Shown here in pieces: positions 18,285-27,093 of a stretch of DNA of 64,000 nucleotides. The number at the start of each line of letters is the position of its first letter. Position 1 is the stretch's first letter. This stretch comes from Actinokineospora globicatena. GTDB lineage: Bacteria > Actinomycetota > Actinomycetes > Mycobacteriales > Pseudonocardiaceae. The stretch covers positions 1,860,001 through 1,924,000 of the forward strand of contig NZ_JAMTCR010000002.1 in the NCBI RefSeq assembly GCF_024171945.1, written 5' to 3'. The notes under the pieces were generated by a model. The model was given only the letters and a program-made list of their open reading frames with translations. It did not search any database and had not been told where the DNA came from. The position numbers and the translations under genes are program-made.

Positions 18285-19208
18285 GTGTCCGCTGGAGGCA
18301 GCACCAAGGCCATCCTCGCCGCGCTCGGCGCGAACGCGGGGATCGCCGTGGCCAAGTTCGTCGGCTTCCTGGTCACCGGGTCGTCGTCGATGCTGGCCGA
18401 GGCGGTGCACTCGGTCGCCGACACCTCCAACCAGGGGCTGCTGCTGCTCGGGCAGAAGACCTCGCAGCGGCGCGCCACCACGGAGCACCCGTTCGGGTTC
18501 GGCCGGGACCGGTACTTCTACTCGTTCATCGTCGCGCTGATGCTGTTCTCGCTCGGCTCGGTGTTCGCGCTCTACGAGGGCACCCACAAGATCACCCACC
18601 CCGAGGCGCTGACCTCGCCGTGGGTGGCGGTCATCATCCTGGTGCTGGCCATCGCCCTGGAGTCGTACTCCTTCTACACCGCGATCGCGGAGTCCAAGAA
18701 GATCAAGGGCGACGCCACCTGGTGGGGCTTCATCCGCCAGTCGCGCACCCCGGAGCTGCCGGTGGTGCTGCTCGAGGACGCGGGCGCGCTGCTCGGCTTG
18801 GTGCTCGCGCTCGGCGGCGTCGGCCTGACGCTGGCCACCGGCGAACCGGTCTGGGACGGCATCGGCACCCTGTGCATCGGCGTGCTGCTCGGCATCATCG
18901 CGGTCATCCTGATCGTGGAGATGAAGTCGCTGCTCATCGGCGAGGGCGCCACCCCGGCCGAGCTGGCCAAGATCGAGGACGAGCTGGCGACCGGCAAGGT
19001 GCAGCGCATCATCCACCTGCGCACCCAGTACATCGGGCCGGACGAGCTGCTGGTCGCCGCGAAGATCGCGCTGCGCCCGGGGCTGCCGATGGAGGACGTC
19101 GCCCAGGCCATCGACGACGCCGAGGCACGCGTCCGCAACGCGGTCCCGGCGGCACGGTTGATCTACCTGGAGCCGGACCTCTACCGCACCACGGTCAGCA
19201 CTCCCTGA
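18285..19208 (+). CDS. Cation diffusion facilitator (CDF) transporter
   Basis: A 307-residue inner-membrane antiporter, probably exporting zinc, iron or another divalent cation in exchange for protons. AEAVHSVADTSNQ supplies the His/Asp metal-site residues in helix 2 and VVLLEDAGALLGLVLA the second site in helix 5. About six helices are followed by a C-terminal cytoplasmic domain (VQRIIHLRTQYIGPDELLVA). GTG at 18285 lies 53 nt after manA. It is not part of the mycobacterial version of this locus. Metal specificity is not readable. Confidence 0.88.
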   Translation: MSAGGSTKAILAALGANAGIAVAKFVGFLVTGSSSMLAEAVHSVADTSNQGLLLLGQKTSQRRATTEHPFGFGRDRYFYSFIVALMLFSLGSVFALYEGTHKITHPEALTSPWVAVIILVLAIALESYSFYTAIAESKKIKGDATWWGFIRQSRTPELPVVLLEDAGALLGLVLALGGVGLTLATGEPVWDGIGTLCIGVLLGIIAVILIVEMKSLLIGEGATPAELAKIEDELATGKVQRIIHLRTQYIGPDELLVAAKIALRPGLPMEDVAQAIDDAEARVRNAVPAARLIYLEPDLYRTTVSTP

Positions 19209-19265
19209 CCGGCTCTTCCAGCGGGGTCCCCGCGCCGAGGAAGTTCACCCCATCGAGCCCCTCGC

Positions 19266-20573
19266 TCACCGCCTCGAGCTGGTCGCCTCGCCGATCCTGA
19301 GGCCGCGCAGGAGCTGGGCCCCCACGTGGGCCTTGCCTGCCTCGGTGAGCAGGCCCGCGGGGGCCAGGACGTAGTCGCGGTCGACGGTGATCCGGGCGGT
19401 GCGCAGGACCGGGCGCAGGACCGGGTCGGCGCGCAACGCCTCCTCGATCGCCGCCTGGGCGCGCGGTGTGGCGTGGCGGAACACGCCTCCGGACAGCACC
19501 AGCAGGCCCGCGCCCTGGGGGCCGAGGCGGTTGTCGATCATCCTGAGGTGCCTGCGGACGGCGATGATGGCGGCCAGGGCGGCCAGCCGGGCGTCCACTT
19601 CGGACTCGACCGGGGTGGACGGGACGAAGTCGACGGTGGCGGCGCGGTGCCGCGCGGCGCCCGCGAGGTCGTCGTCCGCCTCGATCAGCTGCTCCGCCAG
19701 GGCTTCCGCGACGATGCCGGGGGCGGACCAGCGCATGCCGATGTCGCCCTCGACGCTCCTGCGGTCGGCGGGCATCGCGACCGTGGCGCCTGTTTCCTCC
19801 ACTGTGGACACCGCGGAGTAGACGTCCGTCGTCGCCCCGCCGACGTCCACCACCAGGACCGCGCCGGGGTCGTCGTCGCTGGCCAGCAGGTGCGCGAGCA
19901 GGGAGACGCCGATCAGGACCGCGTCCGGGGTGACCGCGCTGACCAGCGAGCGGAACCGCTTGCCGCGCGAGAGACCCTTGCCGCCGATGACGTGGTCCAG
20001 GAAGACCGAGCGGATCGCCCCGCGGGCCGGGCCCGGGTTCAGCTCACCCACGTCCGGCAGCACGTTGTCGGTCGGGACGACGGTGCGGCCGTCGAGCAGC
20101 GCGAGGGCCTCGGTGCGCGCGTGGGTGTTGCCCGCCAGCACGATGGGGATCTTGATCCGGCTCTCCGCGAGCCTGCCCGCGTTGTGCAGCAGGACGCTCT
20201 CGTCGCCGCCGTCCGTGCCGCCAACGAGCAGCACCACATCGGGGTGGTCGATGCGCAGCGGGCGGATGCTGCCGAGCTTGCCCGCCGAGACGTGCACGAC
20301 CTTCGCGCCGGCCGAGAGCGCCACCCGGTACCCCGCCTCGGCGCTGACCAGCCGCTCCTGGCCGATGACCGCGAGCCGCAGGCCACCACCCGCCGACGAG
20401 CAGGCGAGGATATCGGCGTCGGGACCACCCAACGCCGATATCACGCTCTCGATGCCGTCGAGCACCTCCGGTGGCGTCGTCGCGTGCTGGGCACTGCCCA
20501 GCAGCTCGCCGTTGTGGGCGACCAGGGCGCCCTTCGTCCAGGTCGAGCCGACGTCGAGGCAGAGGTAGGGCAC
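19266..20573 (-). CDS. MutL/GlmL-type protein (glutamate mutase L family, ASKHA fold)
   Basis: A 435-residue protein with an ASKHA/actin-like fold: LCLDVGSTWTKGALV (phosphate 1), LLVGGTDGGDES, VLVVDVGGATTDVYS (phosphate 2) and LLVLSGGVFRH. These match the family annotated as glutamate mutase L, thought to be a chaperone or reactivating factor for B12-dependent mutases. No mutase subunits are in this window, so it is either a lone partner of a distant enzyme or has another role. The GTG start follows the permease gene by 11 nt, so the two are probably one transcript. Confidence 0.8.
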   Translation of the reverse strand: MPYLCLDVGSTWTKGALVAHNGELLGSAQHATTPPEVLDGIESVISALGGPDADILACSSAGGGLRLAVIGQERLVSAEAGYRVALSAGAKVVHVSAGKLGSIRPLRIDHPDVVLLVGGTDGGDESVLLHNAGRLAESRIKIPIVLAGNTHARTEALALLDGRTVVPTDNVLPDVGELNPGPARGAIRSVFLDHVIGGKGLSRGKRFRSLVSAVTPDAVLIGVSLLAHLLASDDDPGAVLVVDVGGATTDVYSAVSTVEETGATVAMPADRRSVEGDIGMRWSAPGIVAEALAEQLIEADDDLAGAARHRAATVDFVPSTPVESEVDARLAALAAIIAVRRHLRMIDNRLGPQGAGLLVLSGGVFRHATPRAQAAIEEALRADPVLRPVLRTARITVDRDYVLAPAGLLTEAGKAHVGAQLLRGLRIGEATSSRR

Positions 20574-20584
20574 AAGGTGGCATC

Positions 20585-22123
20585 CTACGGTTCTGGCTGC
20601 TCAGCCTGCTCGTTCGCTTGGCGCTGCCCGAGCAGGGACCGGCGCCTGCTGTAGGCGAAGTACACGATGACGCCGAGGACCATCCAGGCCACGAACCGCA
20701 GCCAGGTCAGCACGGTCAGGTTCAGCATCAGCCACACGCACGCGATGATCGCCACGATCGGCAGCACCGGGACCCACGGCACCCGGAACGAGCGCTTGAG
20801 GTCCGGCCGCGTCTTGCGCAGCACGATCACACCCGCCGACACGAGGATGAACGCGAACAGCGTGCCCACGTTGACCATTTCCTCGAGTTTGTCCGCCTCG
20901 AAGAAGGTGGCCGCGATCGCGACCAGCACGGCCACGGCGACGGTCGCGCGGACCGGTGTCTGCTTGGCGCTGGTGCGCGCGAGCTTGCGCGGCAGCAGGT
21001 GGTCGCGCGACATCGCGTAGATGATCCGGATCTGGCCGAGCATCAGCACCATCACCACGGTGGTCAGCCCGGCGAGCGCGCCGACCGAGATCAGCTGCGC
21101 CGCCCAGTCGACCCCGTTGAGGGAGAACGCGGTGGCCAGCGTCTTCTTGTCCTCGCTGCCGTCGGGCTTGAGGGTGGTGGCGAGCTGGTGGTAGGACACC
21201 ATGCCCACCAGCACCAGCGAGACCGCGACGTAGAGCGCGGTCACGATCGAGAGCGAGCCGAAGATGCCGCGCGGGATGGACCGCTGCGGGTTCTTGGTCT
21301 CCTCCGCGGTGGTGGCGACGATGTCGAACCCGATGAACGCGAAGAACACCAGCGACGCGCCCGCCAGCAGCCCGAACGCGCCGTACGTGCCGCCGTCGCC
21401 GCCCGCGATCACCGAGAACAAGGACTGCTCGATGCCGCTCTTGCCGATCTCCGGCGGCTGCGCCTCCGGGATGAACGGCGTGTAGTTCGCCGCCTTCACG
21501 TAGAACAGGCCGAAGACGATGACGAACAGCACGATCGCCACCTTGATCCCGGTGATGACCGCGCTGACCCGCGAGGACAGCTTCGTGCCGATGGCGAGCA
21601 TGGTGGCCAGGAAGACGACCAGGACGAGCGCGCCCCAGTCCATCGTGAGCCCGCCGAGCTTGAGCAGGGTGGCCGTGCTCTGCGACGGGTCGAAGTCGAA
21701 GACGTAGCCCAGCACGGTGTTCAGGTAGACCGACCAGCCCTTGGCGACCGCGGCGGCGCCGACGGCCAGCTCCAGGATCAGGTCCCACCCGATGATCCAC
21801 GCGACGAACTCGCCGAAGGTGGCGTAAGAGAAGGTGTACGCGCTACCCGCGACAGGCACGGTTGACGCGAACTCGGCGTAGCACAAGGCGGCCAACGCGC
21901 AGGCCACCGCGGCGATCACGAACGCGATCGACACCGACGGCCCGGCGAGGTCACCCGCCGTCCGCGCCGTCAGGGTGAAGATCCCGGCCCCGATGACCAC
22001 CGCGACCCCGAAGACGATCAGGTCCCAGGTCGACAGGTTCCGCCGCAGCTTGGTGTCCGGCTCATCGGTATCCGCGATCGACTGCTCGACGGACTTCGTC
22101 CGCCACAGCCCGTTACCTGGCAC
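20585..22123 (-). CDS. APC-superfamily amino-acid permease
   Basis: A 512-residue transporter with 12 or more predicted helices. The N-terminal GAGIFTLTARTAGDLAGPS is the substrate-binding unwound helix of cationic-amino-acid-transporter-like APC proteins, and FFAFIGFDIVATTAEETKNP is the family signature in helix 6. It probably imports an amino acid by proton symport; the substrate is unknown. GTG at 22123. Pairing with a MutL/GlmL gene suggests a link to amino-acid catabolism, which is an inference from context only. Confidence 0.87.
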   Translation of the reverse strand: MPGNGLWRTKSVEQSIADTDEPDTKLRRNLSTWDLIVFGVAVVIGAGIFTLTARTAGDLAGPSVSIAFVIAAVACALAALCYAEFASTVPVAGSAYTFSYATFGEFVAWIIGWDLILELAVGAAAVAKGWSVYLNTVLGYVFDFDPSQSTATLLKLGGLTMDWGALVLVVFLATMLAIGTKLSSRVSAVITGIKVAIVLFVIVFGLFYVKAANYTPFIPEAQPPEIGKSGIEQSLFSVIAGGDGGTYGAFGLLAGASLVFFAFIGFDIVATTAEETKNPQRSIPRGIFGSLSIVTALYVAVSLVLVGMVSYHQLATTLKPDGSEDKKTLATAFSLNGVDWAAQLISVGALAGLTTVVMVLMLGQIRIIYAMSRDHLLPRKLARTSAKQTPVRATVAVAVLVAIAATFFEADKLEEMVNVGTLFAFILVSAGVIVLRKTRPDLKRSFRVPWVPVLPIVAIIACVWLMLNLTVLTWLRFVAWMVLGVIVYFAYSRRRSLLGQRQANEQAEQPEP

Positions 22124-22205
22124 CGGTTGCCCCCTCTCCTCGCGGGTGAATTAGCCACGAGAGGGTATCCTTTCCGGTGTCTTTCCGCCGGACAGTGACC
22201 GTCGC

Positions 22206-24557
22206 CTACCGCTCAGGTGACAGCGAGCGCGGCGGCCAGCTCATCTCGGACTTGGGTTCCTCCGGGTCCAGCCCGGCGGCCATCGCGATGGCGCGGTCCC
22301 ACTCCGGGTCGGCCGTGTAGTTCCCGTGGCCCAGCACGCCCGCGACCCAGCGGCGGCCGGTGAACGGGCCGCGCATCGGGTCGGGGAGCCAGTGGTCGCC
22401 GCCCAGGACGAGGGCTCCGGTCGGTGACACGGTCGCGGCGGGCAGCGGGCCGATGGTGCCGTCGGGGCGGAAACCGGTGCCGAGCAACTGGTTGTCGCAG
22501 ACCTGGCGGTCCCAGGTGGTGACCGCGCCACCGAGCGGGTCGGTGCCACGGCACAGGGAACGCCACCGGGTGCCGAGGCGCTGGGACAGCTCCGCCAACG
22601 ACGCGTGCGGCACAGCGGCCGGGAACGCGCGCGGGTACGCCCACTGCAACTGCGACCCGACAGTCACCAGACCCACCCGCTGCCGCTCGGGCTCGTTCAG
22701 CGACTCCATCAACCGTGCGGCGGTGACAGCCACGAGCAGACTGCCCTGACTGTGGCCGGTTAGCACTACCCGCGTAGACGGGTCCGTGAGGTGTTCAATC
22801 ACCCGCGCCGCTAGCTCTGGCGCGACCTTCAACGCATAACACGGTGGCACTGTCGGATGCGCTTCTCTAGGCCAGAACGACGCCAGGTCAGCGATAACGC
22901 CCAGCCGTCGCCCCGCCTCGGGCTCTTGCGCTGCCGTGTACACCGCGCGCAACAACGCGACGACGAGTGCGCCGAGCGTCAGGATGCCCATGGTGGGCAA
23001 CGGGTCCATCCACTGCGGGGGGTGCAGTTCCGCGATCCGGGTCGTCACCGAGATAACCGTGCCTGCCGCAAGAACGCCCGCTAGAGCTAAGAGCACCCGG
23101 TGCGCGTTACGTCGCTGCCAACCTGCCTTGCGCCAACCGCGTAGGGCTGCGGCGGCGTCGTTGGCCCGCCCTTTGTGCAAGAGGCCGACTTCCGCGTACC
23201 CGCCGGGCGACAACAGCAGTCGCACGGCCGCGACCACACCGATCGGGATCGCCACCCCGAGGCCGATCACCGCCGCCGCACCCCACAGCAGGGTCACCTG
23301 CTCGTAGCCGCGCGGGAGTTCGATCCCGCTGGAGCCGACCACCTTGCGCAGCGAGATCGCCAGGCCTGCGCCGAAACCGCCGCCGATCAACGCGCTGATC
23401 GCCAGCACCGGCGCCGCCATCCACCCCCCGGCCCACGGCCGCAGGTGCTTGGGCTGGTGCGCCCACGTCCGCCTGGCGATCAGGGCGGCGGGCACCAGGA
23501 ACAGGCCGAGCAGGATCACCACCGCGATCAGACCGGCCGCGATGGCCTCCACGGTCGGACCGGTGCCGACCATCCTGGCGGGCAGCGGGTTGGTGATGAC
23601 GCCCGCGACGACCGCCAGCGCGGCCCCGGCCAACAGCAGGACGGTCCTCGGCACCCGGCCCAGGACGGTCCTCAGGTGTCGACCGGCAGTTGAGGGTTCG
23701 GTTCCCCGCGGGTCGTCCAGAGCGAGTACGCATAGAACACATGTGCCCACCACGGCCAGCGCCGCGACCCACACCGACCGGGACAGGCCGTGCGCCGGTG
23801 GCGTGAACGGGCCACCCAGCGGCAGCAGCGCCACCAGCGCCAACGCGGCGGTCAGGTGCAGCGCGCGCAGCGCCGGGGTGTCCGGGTCGGAGACCAGGTT
23901 GCGGCCGGGCAGCTCCACCTTCTGGTTCGGCTGGGCGTCGGGCGGGTTCGGCGCGGCCGGGGTCTCCCAGGCCACCGTCGACACCCGGTGCAGCACCGCG
24001 ATGCCCGCGAGCACCGGGACCAGCCCGACCACCTGGCGCAGTGACGTGGTCGACCGCAGCCAGTCCGGCACCCAGTCCAGGCACCCGGTGCCCGGCGCCA
24101 GGCACTGCGCGGCCACCAGGTCCATGCTGACCACGGCGGCCTGCGACACCAGCAGCCCGGTCAGCAGCAGCGCGGCCAGCCGCAGCAGCGACCGGTTCAG
24201 CCCGCCGAGCAGCCGCGCCGTCCGGTGGCCGCTGGGGATCGGTGGCAGCATCCAGTGGGCCATGTTCGCCAGCGAGAACGGGAACAGCAGCGCCCAGGTC
24301 GCCTTGGCCATGCCGCCGGAGGTCATCGCGCCCCAGACGTACCCCTCGACCACCCTGGGTACCGACCGGCCCTCGGCGCGCAGCACCGGACCGGGCGCGG
24401 GCCGCAACAACCGGTCGGCCGGGCGCACGATGCGGCCGACGCCGTCGCCCGCCACGTCGACCGCCGCCACGGCGGTGACCAGGTTCTCCGCGGAGGTGCC
24501 CATGATCCCGTGCACGCGCAGCTCGACCACGCGAGTTTCCGAACCCGTTAGCAGCAC
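22206..24557 (-). CDS. Polytopic membrane protein with split alpha/beta-hydrolase motifs
   Basis: A 783-residue protein of unusual layout. Residues 9-22 ([14 protein letters not shown]) look like the first strand and oxyanion-hole HG motif of a lipase. Between about 80 and 530 lie some eight to ten hydrophobic helices. Then [15 protein letters not shown] gives a nucleophile elbow with Ser603, and [11 protein letters not shown] near 743 offers a catalytic His. The likely reading is a membrane lipase or esterase whose fold is interrupted by a membrane domain. It is divergent from ahcY and absent from the mycobacterial locus. GTG at 24557. Substrate unknown. Confidence 0.72.
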   Translation of the reverse strand: MLLTGSETRVVELRVHGIMGTSAENLVTAVAAVDVAGDGVGRIVRPADRLLRPAPGPVLRAEGRSVPRVVEGYVWGAMTSGGMAKATWALLFPFSLANMAHWMLPPIPSGHRTARLLGGLNRSLLRLAALLLTGLLVSQAAVVSMDLVAAQCLAPGTGCLDWVPDWLRSTTSLRQVVGLVPVLAGIAVLHRVSTVAWETPAAPNPPDAQPNQKVELPGRNLVSDPDTPALRALHLTAALALVALLPLGGPFTPPAHGLSRSVWVAALAVVGTCVLCVLALDDPRGTEPSTAGRHLRTVLGRVPRTVLLLAGAALAVVAGVITNPLPARMVGTGPTVEAIAAGLIAVVILLGLFLVPAALIARRTWAHQPKHLRPWAGGWMAAPVLAISALIGGGFGAGLAISLRKVVGSSGIELPRGYEQVTLLWGAAAVIGLGVAIPIGVVAAVRLLLSPGGYAEVGLLHKGRANDAAAALRGWRKAGWQRRNAHRVLLALAGVLAAGTVISVTTRIAELHPPQWMDPLPTMGILTLGALVVALLRAVYTAAQEPEAGRRLGVIADLASFWPREAHPTVPPCYALKVAPELAARVIEHLTDPSTRVVLTGHSQGSLLVAVTAARLMESLNEPERQRVGLVTVGSQLQWAYPRAFPAAVPHASLAELSQRLGTRWRSLCRGTDPLGGAVTTWDRQVCDNQLLGTGFRPDGTIGPLPAATVSPTGALVLGGDHWLPDPMRGPFTGRRWVAGVLGHGNYTADPEWDRAIAMAAGLDPEEPKSEMSWPPRSLSPER

Positions 24558-24665
24558 GTCCCTCCCCGGTCACTCTCCGGCACGGATCACTCCTTTTGGT
24601 CGCCCCGCGCCCCCTGCTCCAACGGTAGTGTTCGACAGGAACCAGAAGTCTGGAGGATGTTTTCG

Positions 24666-26156
<1,491 letters not shown>

Positions 26157-26191
26157 CGAGTACGCCCGTACTGGGCGGTAGGCCGTTCTTC

Positions 26192-26226
26192 CGGGCCCCG
26201 GCACGCAACCCGCGTGCCGGGGCCCG
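26192..26226. terminator. Strong hairpin terminator after ahcY
   Basis: A perfect 15-bp stem, 26192-26206 with 26212-26226, around the loop AACCC, begins 36 nt past the ahcY stop. It is followed by GTCTTATGT, not a long T-run. It separates ahcY from tmk; the remaining ~210 nt upstream of tmk hold no gene I can support. Confidence 0.8.
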
Positions 26227-26435
26227 CGTCTTATGTCACCGAAAGGTGTAACACGCGGACCCGATCGAGCGATCTTGTGTAGTTCTGGCCTGCGCAGGGG
26301 GCAAGCCAGAGCCCAGGAGCCGCCCCGGGGGGTGGATGGCACCGTGGACGGCGCCGACCCGGAGGGGAGAGCCGGGCAGCGCCGTCCACGGCTGTCAATA
26401 CCGACGTCGGCGGGGGACTCGGTAGGGTCACGGCC

Positions 26436-27074
26436 GTGGGACGCCTGATCGTCATCGAGGGGCTGGACGGTGCCGGTAAGCGCACCCTGGCCGACAAGCT
26501 CACCGCCGCTTTCGCCGAGCAGGGCGCGACCGTGGGGACCCGCGCGTTCCCCCGGTACGGCCTGTCGGTCACCGCGGACTTGGTGCAGGACGGGTTGCAC
26601 GGTCGTCTCGGCGGGCTTGGTGACTCGGTCTATGGCATGGCCGTGCTCTATGCGCTGGATCGCCAAGGGGCCCGCGATGACCTCTTGTCCGACCTCGCGT
26701 CCTTCGACGTTGTGCTGCTCGACCGCTTTGTAGCGTCGAACGCCGCCTATGGAGCCGCACGGCTGCACGAGTCCGCTGACGGTGACTTCGTCTCTTGGGT
26801 CAAGTCTGTAGAGATCGACCGTTTCGGCCTCCCAGTACCGCACGCGCAGCTGCTGCTTAGGGTCTCCGCGGAACTGGCCGCCGAGCGCGCGACCCACCGC
26901 GAGAACGTCGACGCGCGCGTGAGGGACAACTGGGAGTCGGACACCCCGCTCCAGGTCCGCGTCGGCCAGGTGTACGACGAGCTGGCCGCCAAGTCCTGGC
27001 TGTCGCCCTGGCACGTCGTGGACGGCAGCACTGACCTTGACGTCTTGTCGCTAACCGGCACCTTGCTCGCCTGA
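26436..27074 (+). CDS. tmk: Thymidylate kinase
   Basis: Converts dTMP to dTDP. The 212-residue protein opens with P-loop IEGLDGAGKRTLADKL, where GKRT replaces the common GKST as in the M. tuberculosis enzyme, then FPRYG (substrate Arg region) and VVLLDRFVASNAAYG, the family DRY/H-like motif. GTG at 26436. In M. tuberculosis tmk directly precedes mtrA; here a NACHT gene begins 19 nt downstream in the same direction, so tmk and that gene may share a transcript. Codon use in the middle third is noticeably less GC-biased. Confidence 0.93.
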   Translation: MGRLIVIEGLDGAGKRTLADKLTAAFAEQGATVGTRAFPRYGLSVTADLVQDGLHGRLGGLGDSVYGMAVLYALDRQGARDDLLSDLASFDVVLLDRFVASNAAYGAARLHESADGDFVSWVKSVEIDRFGLPVPHAQLLLRVSAELAAERATHRENVDARVRDNWESDTPLQVRVGQVYDELAAKSWLSPWHVVDGSTDLDVLSLTGTLLA

Positions 27075-27093
27075 GCGCCGCTATCGTGATCAC

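Noticed and set aside
24558-24665. SAH riboswitch in front of ahcY
   Set aside because: The 108-nt gap lacks the conserved core I would expect, and the ribosome-binding site explains the only clear signal.
26233-26448. 71-codon frame between ahcY and tmk
   Set aside because: Starts inside terminator-proximal sequence and is Arg/Gly/Pro-rich; no support as a gene.
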